Part shown: positions 25,451 to 38,345 of the stretch, piece after piece
Layout of the letters: every line of letters starts with the position of its first letter
Position numbering within the stretch: position 1 is the first letter of the stretch
Assembly (NCBI RefSeq): GCF_048564905.1
Contig: NW_027328740.1
Location: forward strand, 73,784,662 to 73,848,661
Source of the DNA: Vicugna pacos
Lineage: Eukaryota > Chordata > Mammalia > Artiodactyla > Camelidae
Direction: 5' to 3'
Length of the DNA: 64,000 nt
Notes under the pieces: generated by a model
Database searches by the model: none
The model's input: only the letters and a program-made list of their open reading frames with translations
Told to the model about the DNA's origin: nothing
Made by a program: the position numbers and the translations under genes

Positions 25451-27289
25451 TCTTTCCTGCAGAGACAGGGCTCGCTAGTCATCCCTCCCCCGTAGAGGTG
25501 CTGTGGGTTGTAAACGACGCGCGTGGGCAGGCCAAGCACAGGTGCTCGTTCCTCGTAAGTGCAGGATAGCACAGCTTTTGCGGTTACGGCTTTATGATCG
25601 CACCGTGTAGACCCTCAGTGCTCCGAAGGGATGTCTTGCGGATTGGAGATGGGATTCTCACTTCTGTAAATACCCAAAGTTTGTGTTATTGAGCCTTGCT
25701 GATATAAATCTATTCTTTAGAAAGTACATAATGTAGATATATTTTTCAAACATGCATGCTTTTTTTCTTTTATTATTTATACTTCTACCCTCTCATCACG
25801 TGGTGTGACTTTTGATGGAATCCAGGAAACAGTCCTAAGCCACCTGCCTCTTCACACTTCTTCGTGATGGTTTTCTTCCTTGACTAGAAGAGGGTTTTGC
25901 ATAGGAAATTTTGTTTGCTCCCCTTCTCTTGGAGTCTCCCTGTTTGTCTGCCCATCTCTCACCTGTCCATCTGTCCATTTCTCTACCCACTCATTCTTCT
26001 GACTTGTTCCAAGAAGCACTTCAGGCAGCTTACAGAAGAACAGATACCAAATAAACAGGTGAGAAAATGGGGCCAAGTTCACAAATTGAGGCTCGGAGTT
26101 GAGCCTGTGTGAGAGTTGCAGGCGTGAGACACACGCCTCTGCCTTGTGACTTATAAGATAGACAGCATCAATGTTCCTGAGGCTCCCAGCACACACAGGG
26201 AAGCAGGGTTTGTGGGAGATGCTCACTGGCTGTGAAATAAATAAGTGGCTTAGGAGAAGCCCAGCCTTTCCAAATACTAAGACTTAGGAGAATATTTTGA
26301 GTGTCTTCCAAAATCTGAGTATTGCATCTTTTCTTTTTCAGAGTTTTATGTATAGTTGGTTAATATTCTATAACTGGAAATTTCTCCAAAACTGCTGCCC
26401 ACGTGAGTCCCATGACTCGGGAATGGGGTGGTTCTGCTCATTGACGGGTGTTGGCCAGAAACGGAAAATGACAGCGTCCAAGGAGCCTGGGATTAAGCAG
26501 TTATGTTTTGTCAGTGCTGTAGATTTCAGAAAATGCTTTTACCGTTTCTCTCCATCTGAGGAAGCAGCGTGCTCTCTTCCCAGCATCAGGAGTTCAGGGT
26601 CTCGGGATGGTGGGGGCTGACTGCACTGCCGTAAAGACAGCTGAGCTAGTCACTGCATGTGTGGTGCTTTCACGTAGTGCATTTCATGTTTTTTAAAAGG
26701 TTTCAACATGTAGTTAATTAACTGAGTTAATTAACATTTAATAAATATGAGGCTTTTTTGAAAAGACAGTTATAGGCAGAATATAAGTTGTGAACACTTT
26801 AAAAATGGCTTCATTAGTGAAATTTCAGTAAGGAAGATTCAGTTTATCTTATTTACGCCTCTCTTTAAAAGTAACAAAGAAACAAGACAGAAAAAGCAGA
26901 GGATTACTTCTGTTCTTCCTCTCGGCTTGCAGGTGCCCTCACCTCCAGTGGCATCCATCCAGACACCAGCACTGACACTGGCCGTGCTCAGAAATGCCTC
27001 AGCCCTGAAGACACAACTGACAAATGGAAGGGAGCCGCGTCCTGTTACAGCGGGTGCTCTCACTTTGTGGGTCCTTATGTAACTGCGTGGTGTGATTCAG
27101 GATCGCCCTTTCTACACTGTGTGACGGTGCTGCGGTGTCTCCTAGTTATTTGTTTCTGTAACTACTCATGTATTTTTTCAATGTGTGGTACTAGACATCT
27201 AAAAATGCATTTTTCAGATGAAAAATAATGTGTATTTAATATAAAAGTCTGAAAAAAGAGTCAAAAGGGTCTATCCTGGTCCCAGTACT

Positions 27290-28980
27290 CAAAGATAATA
27301 ATTAACACTTTAACATCTATTTTCTGTTCTTTTCATCAGTGTGTATCAGCTCTGTCATAAAAACCAGTGAGCACTGTGTGCCTGTTTACTGTGTGGAGAC
27401 CTCCATTTTCCATTCGGCTTATTACACATTTTTCTACAATATTCTATCTCCCCTGACATGATTTTTAATGACCAGTATAGCATTCTGTTTTGTGGAGGCA
27501 TCGTCCATTTTACTTTGTACTTAAGTAAACTTTTAAATTCCAAGTATACTTAATTGAAATTCTGAAAAGAGAACTGTGGTGGTACCGAAAGTCCCCTACT
27601 TCCCTTCCCTTTTTTTCCTGAGAGTAAAAGCTGCTGACAATGTGGAGTATATATTTCATGACCTTTATGCCTTTGTCATATATATATACACACATACATA
27701 CACGTATATGAGAAATCTATGTATATGTGTGTGTATATATGCTTTATTGAAAAATAAGGCCATACTATATGTTTTCTGTAGCTCGGTTTATTCACTAACG
27801 TATATATCATAGACCTCCTCCCACTCCAGACTCACCCGGTCCTTTCAGATAGAGTAAAGGGGTCTCCTGATGTGCAGGTTTGGTCTCTTGTGTAACGACA
27901 CCTTTCGTGGGAGAGTACTGTGGACAAGGCCTTGGACCACGCTGAAACGCTGCAACTTTAGTGCCCACAGCTCTCCGTGATTTACCGCATCATTGTCTTG
28001 ATGGTGAACACTTAAGTTTTCTCCATTTTCCACTGTCAGAAAGGGTGTTTGACTGGCATCCTTCTTGTACAAACATTCCTGTGATCTTGTATGAGTATTC
28101 CTTTAGCTAAGGTTTCTGGAAATTTAGTCCTTGGATGTGACAACTTCATACATCACAGGATGCTTTCAAGTGAATCTTGAAATTCCTTCTCCTGTGGGGC
28201 ATGAAAAGATGTAGAATAACTTATGTAACCAATTCTCTATCGCTGGATATGATTTCACTTCAGCATTTCTTCCCACCATTGTAAACAGTGCTGTGCAAAT
28301 GTTCTGATGAGTACATCTTTTTGAACTGATTTTTTCTAAATGTAACGATTCCTAAAAGTGGAGTTCAGCCTGTGTGCACACACGTTTTTCAGAGTTTACA
28401 TATCCATTGACATGTCATCCTCCAAAAGATCGCTCACAGTTTGTTGTCTCAAAGATGGACACTAGCTATAATATCTTTTAAACATATTTGCCAATATGAT
28501 GAGCAAAATGATTTTCATTATTTTAGTTTGCACTTGATGACCAGTGAGGTTTTGAGCATTTTTCACTCATTAGCCATCTGACTTTTAAAAAGTGAATGAT
28601 CCCTTTTGTCCTTTGCAAACATTTAAGTGGGGGAGCTTCTTGCTGCTTTGTGACAGCTCAATGTGTATTATGAACATTAACCCCTTGTCTTCATCAACAT
28701 GTATCAGAGAGCTTTTACTTGTCATTTCTTGCCTTTCATTTTGTTCAGTAGGTTCATTATTGTTGTGGCCCAAAATAATCTTAAGATAGTAAATGTCTTC
28801 TTTTTGGGTTTTATTCTTAGAAATGCTTTCTTATAATGGTATAAATTTCTTCTGTAGGTTTTTTTAATCTCTAAGATGGAGATGATAATGGTACTTGTTA
28901 CAGTGAGGAGAAGCTGAATTGATATGAGCAAAGAGTTGTATTTGCTCTTATTAGTACTTTCTAATATTTACATCATTTTC
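27290..28980 (-). mobile_element. Ancient L1 (L1ME-like), diverged
   Basis: Reverse L1ME-type 3' sequence: gacatgatttttaatgacca, ttgtaaacagtgctgtgcaa, gaacattaaccccttg and ttttgagcatttttcactca. An AT/CA microsatellite lies inside at 27678-27741. No open frame of note. Confidence 0.55.
27678..27741. repeat. AT/AC-rich microsatellite
   Basis: Alternating purine-pyrimidine tract of ta, ca and tg steps, interrupted at agaaatc. Confidence 0.8.
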
Positions 28981-30054
28981 TGTAATTTTTCTTGTGGTCA
29001 TTTTGACGGGAATAGAATTTGTTTTTTCCAGGTATTCTCTGATTGTAACAAGACAATTATTAAATTCATACTTTGCTTTTTAATTTGAAATCCCACCTGT
29101 AAAAAATACTTATGTATACTAGAGTCTCTTTTTGAGCTCATGATCTATTTCTGTCAATCTTACTTTCTTACTCTAGCACTATATCTTACATATTGTAAAA
29201 ATTTATTTAATATATTACAGTGTGAATTTTTTGATTCTTTTTTCGATCCCTAAATTTCTTGGCTTGTATTATGACTTTATTATTCCTGAAGAATTCTAAT
29301 ATAATTTTTTCAAGTTAAAAAAAAAGATAAGTGTTGTCATGGGATTTTTTAGTAATTTTGAATTATCTTTAGGAGAACGTACATCTTTAAAACTGCTTTC
29401 CTCCATACAAAAGGTTGATGTCTCTACTTTCACACTTTTACTTTACCCCTCAGTACAGTCCTGTACTTTCTCCATGTACAACATGGGCATTGTTTTTGAG
29501 TTTATTCCAGATTATTGTTGATGTTTTTGTTAATTTTTTAAGTGAGAAATTTTTGCTATTATATTTTTTAACTGTTAAAACTGACACCTAGGAAGGCAGA
29601 TTCGGTTTGTAAATACTCACTTTGTAACTTCTCATTTAAAATTGTAAGTATTAAGTACTTGTTACAGAATCCTTTCTTTTCTGTTTTTAAAAATTTGTTT
29701 CCAAGATTCTCAAAATGGTCATAGCTAAGTAGTATAGGTGGGGAGACAGATGGAGAGAGGTAGTGTGGCTCATGTACAAACTGTGAGCACTTTCATGGCT
29801 GCCTTTATGCTGGAAAAGCTGATAAACAGTCCAGCTTAAACCAGGGTGGCTTTGTATGCACTTGAAATCCAGCTTTCCTGCCTGTATGGTGAAGCCTGGT
29901 AGGCGTGGCAGGTAGATGATCAAGGTCGAATGGAGGTTATTGGCTGCACAGAGCACTGTGTCTGAGAATTGGAGACCATCGCCATGGGAAATGCTTGGTG
30001 CCAGGAACAATGCAGAGGAGCTGGGGAACCTTGTGTTAAGGATTTTCCAGCCCT

Positions 30055-30245
30055 GGGAGTGGGAATATCAGACTCTGCATTCAGATCTGAGTTTGAATTC
30101 ATCCTCTTTAGTTTACTTGTCCTCTGACTTTTGTCAAGCTATATACCGTCTTTCACTTCCTGTTTTCTTGTCTCTCAAATTAGGAGAATTACATCCTGCT
30201 GCTAGAGTGTTTGATCAGGTTAAATAATTTGTGTCTATAAGATGT
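30055..30245 (+). repeat. MIR-type SINE
   Basis: In order: gcattcagatctgagtttga (head with B box), tcaagctatataccgtcttt, tcctgttttcttgtctctca, then ttaaataatttgtgtc. This is the forward MIR layout. Confidence 0.65.
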
Positions 30246-30570
30246 CACATACAGTCACAAGCTCAGTGAGAAATGGGCTGTCGCCTGTTCTTCTGCAGCT
30301 CTGTGCTTGACAAGACATGTGGGAAAGCCAGTCCCTAATTTGTGTGTGATGCAAGTAGGAACAAAATTAATGTCTTGCCTTTCCCTAGCAGTATTCTTAC
30401 AGCTTTGCTTCATTTACTTCTTTCCTCCTTTCCTTTCCCCTTTCCCATCCTCCACCAAAAGAGCCTCTCAGAAAAATAGATTCAAATTACTTTAAAGGTT
30501 GGCTCATCCTCATGAAATGATAGTATCATAAAAAAAACTGTGCAAATCCCAGAATATATTTTATATGATT

Positions 30571-30609
30571 TACACACACACATGTGCGTGCAAACACACA
30601 CACACACAA
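30571..30609. repeat. (CA)n-rich microsatellite
   Basis: Two ca runs separated by tgtgcgtgc. Confidence 0.85.
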
Positions 30610-31314
30610 AATCAGTCTACCTCCCACTTACAGAGGGAGAAGGTCCACTTTTTCTGAGTTTTCATTCACAGAGAGTGAGAACAATGTCTCTTACACAGAC
30701 TTTCACCAGGCTTCGTGCATGGTGTTTTTAATTGAATTTCTGTTTGTGGCCATAGATATAGTCTCCTAATAGAAGAGAGAAAGTGGAGACATAGACATTC
30801 CGCTGAGATATTGGTGTCATCATATTTTAGTTGTAAAGGACTTAAGACAGCATAGAGTCGCAACATTTTATGGGTGAGAATCCATGATGTTGTAACTTAG
30901 ACAAGAACCTGGGTCTTCTGCCATCTTGTCCACGCGGGTGAAGAGGCAACTGGGCAGGGGATAGTAGGGATCCTTCCTGCTTCTCTTCCATGTTCTTGCT
31001 AGTTTTCATTTCAGCTGCCTTTAGTTTATGTCCATGAGGCCACTCATGGGAAGGTCACTCTGTCCTGATAGATTGAGTTTCTTATCAGCGAAAAGCTCTG
31101 GACCCACTCATATTTCCCAGAGTTTTCTGCTGACCTGCTGACACTTTATATAATTGAGACCTAAGAAACTACTGAATATAAAATCCTTATTGTTATCGTT
31201 TCCCCTCGAGTTCCATAGGAATGGGGTGCTGTCTCAGGCTGTCTAAAGCCAGATCTGAACAAAGATAGGGTGATGGGCTGTGCTGCTGGACCTACACAGT
31301 CGAAGGGGATTTCC

Positions 31315-31500
31315 ACCTTAGCTTTATAATCAGGCAGATTAGTTCAAATCTTGCCTTTACCAATTATTATCTTTGTGTCTTGGGGGAGAAACTGTACTTT
31401 TTTGTGTCCAAATTTGTTTATCTGTAAATAAGTTCAGTATTTATTTTAAGGTTTCTGTTTTAGAATTGAATGAGCTAATTCATTCATTTATACCTAAAAT
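31315..31500 (+). repeat. MIR-type SINE
   Basis: Forward MIR layout: ataatcaggcagattagttc aligned to the head, then tatctttgtgtcttggggga, tttgtttatctgtaaataag, then gaattgaatgagctaattca. Confidence 0.65.
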
Positions 31501-31991
31501 AGCTATCGCATGGTTCTATGCTGGTGCCTTGGTAGTTGATTACTAAGGGAATCGGCAGTGAGAATGGGGGTGGGGGACCCCTGGATAATAGAGCTTATAT
31601 TCCAGGATATGCTTGTAAAAGACTGGATGTGCAGTAGATTTTTAGTAAATATCTACTCCTTTCCTAATCTGCATTGATTGTTTATATATCTTTATACAAA
31701 TATATTAACAGGTTTTATTGCAATTTAAATATTTTTGTAGTATTTACATTATGTAGCTATAAAAATACATGAAATAAAATGATTTGACTTTTATTTTCTT
31801 TTCAATAAGCAAAACAAAATAAAATAGAAAAGAAAAAAGTCTTGAGGGAGTAGAAATAATTTTATTTCTGTGGAATCAATTCCGTATAATAGGTCTTTGT
31901 CATGTTGTTAAACAGCATATAAAATTGATAGGTTGTGACATACTGGAAATGAGGAAACAGTGGAGACATACTACCTCTAATGCAGTCATTT

Positions 31992-32502
31992 TGTTACCAA
32001 GTCCAAACTCGTTCTGCTTGCTGCATGACAGGCCAATAAATGGGGAGATGAGATGTTGGAGTAAGGAATAGTGACTTCATTTGAAAATCTGGCAGACCCA
32101 GAAAATGGCATATTGATATCCAGTAGAACTCTCTTCCCGAAAGCAGAATTCAGTCTCCTTTTATACTAAAAAGCGGCGGGGATGTGGTTGGTTGTTGCAA
32201 ACTTCTCGCTGTACGAATTGTTTGTCCTTGGAATCCTTTGTTCCTTCAGCTGTCCATGGTGGGTCAAATTAAGGTGCCCCCGTAAAACCTCCAAATGAAA
32301 GAAAGGTTATTATCTATTTTGCAACTTGCCATCTGTACATAAGTGTAGAAGAGCTAATATCCTTAAAGATCAGAGCCCGGAGAATAGGCTGTCCTGGATA
32401 TTTCAGGCTAAAGGCAACTTTTTTTTACAAAAGGTGCAGAGATAGCAAGTCGGAGCCTAGAAAACAAGGTACAGGTTTAAAGCCAAACGAACACATCTAA
32501 CA
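31992..32502 (-). mobile_element. LTR fossil (endogenous retrovirus type), about 511 bp
   Basis: The block starts TGTTACC and ends TAACA on the + strand, the short inverted ends of an LTR. On the minus strand it has a TATA-like tataaaagg followed by a region that could be R and U5. A purine-rich tract lies just beyond the minus-strand 5' end, where a polypurine tract would be. Flanks do not show a clear target duplication, so some internal sequence may remain to either side. The class is not resolved. It is a fossil with no viral gene recognised. Confidence 0.55.
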
Positions 32503-33691
32503 TGGAGTCAAATTTGTTCTTTTCTTTTACAATTTCTTTTTCTAACTCATAAATAATTTTAGTAAGAAACATGAGAAATTTTTTTTTATTTTTGCTTCTT
32601 AATACGGATTACAACTACACTTTAGTGAGCAGGGATGCTGTGCGTGCCTTGGGGTCACAGCAAACTCTTGTTGGGGGTGGTCGACCCTGTAACATACCGG
32701 ATGTCCCGTGAGTGTTGGTGAGGGTCCCCCTAACCAGGGGCTCTCTTCGGGAACCACCATATGGGCATTGACCTCTGGAGACCTCTTTTTCAGCTGCAGG
32801 AAATTTTTTCAGATTTTGTGATGGAAAAATCTCTCCAGCTGCAGATAATCAGGGAATAAAGGAAGAGGAAAAGGGCTTGAATTAGAGTAGAAGAGAAGGA
32901 CAGAATATCAGGGAACGTGGGGGCTTGGCAGCGGGGCCTCGGGAGAGAGAGGAGCAGAGGTGTGGAGGGTCCCGGCTACGGAACTAGCTCCTGCACCTTT
33001 CCCCGCACCCAAGCCACACAGCTTTTAATTGGGCCCAGGACTCCCTCCTGTCTGGATGTCACCCTGGGCAGAACTTTGAGAATCGAAGCTAAGGGGTGGT
33101 CAACACTCACCTAGGGGGTCACTGAGGACTTTGCTCAAGTCCACATTGACTTTTCCAGTCATGTGCCTTCACCTGTTCTTTATCTCAGGATCTGAGAAGC
33201 AGGAGCAAGGAACTCATGGAGAGATCCAGGAAGATATCTGACTGTGTTAAGAGACGACAGTCACAGTGACACGTGGAGCGAAGACACTTGCAGTAAAGTA
33301 AAATAACTTCACAACTATTGCATCAGAGCTGCAAGTGTGAGAGAACCTAAGCCTGTCTCAGAGTGCAGGGGACAAGAGAAAAGGAATGGTAAAATTACCA
33401 CTGACATTTGAAATTTTGTTAAAAAGAATGCTACTGTTAATTGTATCACTTGAATGTATGCAGGTGTTTTTCTATGAGCATTCATAGGTTCACAAAACCC
33501 CACCAGCCACTCTTGCTCCCATCTGGTGTGGGCTTTCTCAAGCACAGTGCCCTTCCTGCTTGGGTGGGCCACGCTGCTGGTCCTCGCCTGGGGCCGGACT
33601 GCTACAGGACACTGAGTCCCCGAGGCACGACCTGGGATACATGACAGGAACATCTCTGCTCTTGGCTGAGGGCCTCCGTTTCCCCCTGCAG
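32503..33691. other. Gene-free stretch before the second pseudo-exon
   Basis: A/T-rich start, then ordinary-looking DNA from 32.6 kb. Part of 32.5-32.9 kb may be remnant interior of the neighbouring LTR element; I cannot tell. No exon seen other than the one starting at 33692. Confidence 0.4.
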
Positions 33692-33818
33692 TGTAAGAAT
33701 GCCGGTGACTCAGTTAGAAGCATGCATCCAAGCCATCCTTCCGTGTCATCACCATCTAGAAGCGGTGCCTGAATATTCTGAATTTCTGCAGAATGTTGTT
33801 TGCAATCACCTTGAACAA
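33692..33818 (+). pseudogene. TRAPPC9: TRAPPC9-like internal exon, one frame change
   Basis: A strong acceptor (pyrimidine tract ending tgcag at 33691) opens onto TGTAAGAATGCCGG, coding CKNAG, where the parent has YKNAG. After a one-base change near 33702-33710 the homology continues as VTQLEACIQA, then a diverged middle, then SEFLQNVVCNHLEQ. The parent reads VIELEACVKA and SEFLQNAVYINLRQ here. The exon ends at CAA followed by gtgagt, a good donor. The length is 127 nt where 126 is expected, so a single inserted base explains the frame change. The phase at the 3' border (0) matches the phase at which the next exon at 50774 begins. Confidence 0.8.
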
Positions 33819-36800
33819 GTGAGTGTGTGTCCTCTTTCAAGTGGAGGAATTACTGCCGTTTTCCTGGAACTTACTCACCACTAGTCCATCTGAATTTTCT
33901 GTGCTAGGATTCAGTATAGCCTGCTAATAACTCTGCAGTCAGATCTTGAACCCCTGATGAAGAGGATTATTTATTTTCTTTCCTTATATGATAGTATTTT
34001 ACTTTCAAAATTCTGAGTTTTCTGTTCTTGGAGGAATTTTTTTGGGGTTTGGAGAAACAACTTTGCTCTTACCATCTTTGTGACCTGTTGCTATATGCAT
34101 CTCACCTGTCTTCTGTCACTTGTGAGGCGGTTCCATTTGTGACCCTCTCCGGGTTATTCATGTTATAAAACATAAAATCTGTAAAAGTACAGAACCCTTT
34201 TACTCCGAAGACATTCCACAAATACTCCTTTAATCTGGGTGTGGTTTTAACAAGACACAAACATTAGAACATATACTTGCAGGTTGCCAGTGCAAAATCC
34301 CCAAATGAATAGTCTAGCTCAACATCTAAAATCTTTCTTATCTACCTTGGATATGTATGGATAAGTGAAGCAGTTTGCTAAGAACCCAAGACCAGGTTTA
34401 GGATACAGGCTGATGTAGCTCAGCAGGTCCTCCCAAGCTGATGCTCTGCCAGAGAGTGGGGTTGAGGGGAGAGGGCGTGCCCTGCCCTCCATGAGCTGAC
34501 AGTTTCATGGCAAACACCTTCACAAGGTGAAGAAATTGGGGTTTCTTCTATGAACAGTGGGTCTGAAAAGAGCCCAAAAAGCATGGGAGTGACACAATCC
34601 CATTTGTCTCAAGTAGGGGAGAGTGGCTGTGGGGCCACTTGGGAGACTCGTGAGTCCAGGTGGGCTGTGTTGGTGGCTTCCACTTGAGCGGTAGGATAGT
34701 GGGTAAAAGCGAACAGATTGAAGGCATGTTTAGATGGTAAAAAGAAAGATTTAAAGCTGTCTGTGAAGGTAGGATGGAGTAAGGCCCAGGTTTCTGGGTG
34801 GATTAATGAGTTAAATGATGGTCCTGCTGTGCTCTGAGGAGGGAAAGCTGCAGAGGGATTTCTGGGGGAAAACTGATGAGTTCAGCTGTGGGTAAAGTGA
34901 AAGGCTGTTAGATGTGTGGTCTGGGATCTCAGGTGAGAGCCAGTAGTGAGTAGGGAGAGGGGAGAGAGACTTTCAAATAATTTTATCTTGTGAACATACA
35001 TATAAGGATGAGTAATGACACACTTAACCCCTCTATATTCTGTATTTAAAACCCAGTAACATTTTGTTATATTGGTTGCAGGGGTTCTTAATTTTTTAAT
35101 ACAAATAAAATAAATAGAAACAAAATAGTGGAGTTAATGAATATCTTAGAGTTGATGTGTGTCCTTGTATGTATTTTGATTTCTCATCTTTATAAACATA
35201 ATCTACAAAAAGTTAACTTGCTTAGAATAAGAGTTAAACACAGGGACATGACACACTCTGTTGGGGGTTGAAGGTGATATCTTTGGCAAATTATATAGCC
35301 TCTTTTTGCCTTTGTTGCATCTTCTGTGAATGCCCCCGTGCCCCTCATCACAGCTGATTTCCTAGACTAGAAGTTGGGAGGGAGGCTGCTGAAGGGAGTA
35401 AGAGGTGGCAACTGCTAGGAACAAAGAAGGCAAAGACAAAAACAGATTAAAGCCGAGAAACTGAGTCCTAATACCCTCAAAGGAAAAATAATCCCGCAGT
35501 GTTTTGAGCCACTTATCGTAAGGGAAACAAAATCACGTGGATCCAAATCTCTTGAGCATATGTATATTGTGGGTGGGAGGGTATCATCAGAAAAGGGTTG
35601 AGAAGAGGCTTTTTGGTTTCCCTTAACGTTTTCAGTAAGAATGGGGTGCAGAAGCAAAAACCACCCGCTACACAGTAGAAGGTGTTGTTTTGTGCGAAAC
35701 TGACCAAAGTTTGGAAACCAGTCATCAGTGGTGCTGGGAAATGAAGAGGCTTCTGGATTGGGTGGGGCACTTGCTGTGACTTCCAGGTGACCTGCTGGCT
35801 GGGGTCTGTGAGGCGGGCAGTAGGTTTGCAGTGTGACCTGGGCATAATCCCTGGCTCTGAGGCTGCTGGTCTGACTAGCAGACCTGGGCAGATGCAGTCC
35901 TATTGGGGCATCTCGCGATGTGGCCTGGGACACCTGCCATGCTGAGGGCGAGAGGAGGGATCCCCTAAGGGGGTGTCCCTGTGAAGAGTAGAAACGTCCT
36001 CCTGCAGGGGAGGAAGAGCCTCTGAGCAGCGGGCCGGATGCACAGGCAAGAGCAGCCTGAGCACGGAGATTTCGGGGACCTGGAAGTCATAAAGTGGCCC
36101 GAACAGCCTTGTTCCTGAGAAACTGGAGGGAAAAGATGCTGCAAATGCAGGCTAATTTCAGACCCTGTGGTGGGTCATGAGTGATAGGAAAGAACTGGTC
36201 AGGCAGGCACGAAAGAACCCTGTGGTTCTCCCAGTTGGGGCGTCACACCAGAGGGAGGAGCAGAGTTATAGACTTTGTCACTTTTTATCTGTGTGACTTT
36301 GAACAATAACACCCCACCTCTCTCTATATATATCTTCATCTGTAAAGTGACAGAGTGACAACTCGTGTCATCAGAAGGCTTAGTTTAGCTCTGATCCTCA
36401 TTGTCCAGTCCTGTCAGTGCTGCCCTGCAAGGTTCTGCAGTGGGTGCTCTTACCCTGAGATGGGAGGGCGTAGAAGGGCATTGTAGCACCCGAGGGCAGG
36501 AAGGGGTTGCTTTAAAAGCAGACATGTAGCCTCCTGCAGCTGCAGACCTACAGGCAGTTTGGTTTATGGTCGTGGAGAGGACTTTGGAGGTCTTAGCATC
36601 GTCTTAAGACTTGTTTTCCCTTGGGGACCTGATTTGCCTTTGCAGATTAATGTTGAAGATTTGGGCTTCTGGCAAAGCTGTTTTCAGAGATGGGTATATA
36701 TGTAACATATAGTATAAAATGAAAGGTTTTATTTAATATTTGGGACTTTGTAGCTGTAGGGAACAGCTCTGTTGGCCTGGTTTCCACGGAGGACACTAGC

Positions 36801-37044
36801 AGTCGTCAGAGCGTGCGGGAGGGCAGGCAGCCTGCAGTGCTGCTGCAGGGGTTCTCCCCAGCAGGACGCTCTGCTGAGTTGACTCTTCTCTGAGTTTGGT
36901 TGCCAGAGGAGCAGACAGCAAAGTAATGAGTTCTGGTGGGATTGTATAATGACAGGAAGAAAGAGGGAGCCGTAGTTCTTAGGGACTACTACACTCTTTT
37001 GGTTCCTGATCCAGTGTGTCCCATTACACAATTGATGAGTTGTG
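33819..37044. other. Gene-free intron-equivalent stretch
   Basis: A probable MIR relic at 36250-36400. The longest open frame of the window (172 codons, minus strand, 35415-35933) lies here but matches nothing I know and has an overlapping frame also open. No exon is supported. Confidence 0.5.
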
Positions 37045-37535
37045 TCTATTCTGGGAGTTGATTGAAATAAACGTGCAGCCTGAATATTAAGAGTTATGTT
37101 TTATTTGTCAGAAGGACTCGAGCCAGGATGACCGCCTCTCAGAACACTCTGAGGGACTGCTCGCAAGAGTAGGGGAGAAGCTAGGATTATATAGGAGCTT
37201 TACAACAAAGACCAGGTAGTCAGAACAATAAAACATTGCTTGTTATCTAAAGAAAGCCAGGTATCTCAAGTTCATGAATTTAATGCTTTTCAATATATGG
37301 GAGGAAGCCAACATTTGGGCTGACTGAATATATACTTTAGACAAGCACCTAGCTATCTAGGGCCAGTAATCTGTCCTTTCTTATTCTGAGTCTGCTCAGA
37401 GGGCACCGTTGTGAATGGCTGCAGGCCTGTCTTCACTGGGGGGTGGTGGCAGCCGCTGATGACTTGTTTTCAGCATTCTTTGTTTAGTGACATGGTTGCA
37501 ATATTTTCATTCAATTTGTAGTGTTTTCATTCACA
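37045..37535 (-). mobile_element. LTR-like fossil repeat (artiodactyl type)
   Basis: The start aaataaacgtgcagcctgaa, then gaaggactcgagccaggatg, aacactctgagggactgctc and ggattatataggagctttac, recall a dispersed artiodactyl repeat I believe to be LTR-derived. Orientation is inferred from a polyadenylation-like ttttatt on the + strand near the left end. The borders and the family name are uncertain. It is a fossil without genes. Confidence 0.45.
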
Positions 37536-38009
37536 GAAAATTATGGTATTACCCTGATTATGGATAATCTGGAAGCTTGGAATGGAACCGAGATGGAATT
37601 ACTGCAGGTAACTTCTACTTTAATAAGCCATGTGTAAACATGAACACGGAGGAAGCATACAAAAGGATTCGGTGGTGAATGGGAAGGGTTTCTGCACGTT
37701 ACAGGAGAAGGCAAGGCAGAATTCTTCTTCTTTGTGGGCAGTTATGTGAGTCCAACTTTCCTTTCTGAAGTGCTTTCTGAGAACTGTTTATGGTAATGAA
37801 CCAACATTGACAAACGGTGACACACATTGCATTTAAGAGCTGGCTGGCTTCAACTTGGGTATTGGACAGGTGGAATTCATAGGCAGTGGTCAGGTGGATG
37901 GGACAGAGATGGAGCCCAGGCCTGGGCCCATATTCAGGTTGAAATCGCCATTTACTCACCATAGCGCCTTGGACTTGAATGTAACCTCTCTTAAACTGAT
38001 GGTGAGTCT

Positions 38010-38345
38010 GTGAAATGGGCATGATAATATTCGTTACTTCCTGGGCTTGTTGTAAGTTCTGAAGATTATTATAGCACACATGAAGCACTTAACACACTGA
38101 CACTTAGCAGTGTACACTTTGTTCGACCACCACGCTTGGTGTGTGTCAGAGCCTTAAAGGCAGCATGTGTCTGTTTAGGATGCACTGGTAGCCCCTTGGC
38201 TACTTTGTGAATTTGGTGATTTCCTTTAATACTTGTAACTCTGTGTGCCATGGGCAGTTATTTTTATGGACAGATGAGGAATCTCAGGGTAAAAAAGACT
38301 GTGTAATTTGCCCAAAGTCAGACCATAATTTTGTGTGCAGGGGCC
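38010..38345. repeat. Two MIR relics in opposite orientation
   Basis: 38010-38100 reads as forward MIR tail (gtctgtgaaatgggcatgat, then gaagcacttaacac). 38200-38345 reads as reverse MIR (ttatggacagatgaggaatc, then tgtgtaatttgcccaaagtc). Confidence 0.5.

Larger units (their letters stand above)
28981..31991. other. Gene-free stretch with MIR relics
   Basis: MIR relics at 30055-30245 and 31315-31500 and a CA-rich repeat at 30571-30609. No exon is supported; the open frames here are short and unlike known proteins. Confidence 0.5.

Noticed and set aside
35415-35933. Longest open frame in the window (172 codons, minus strand)
   Set aside because: It matches no family I know, has low-complexity serine/proline composition, overlaps another open frame in a different phase, and has no splice or promoter context. 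Chance is the simpler reading.
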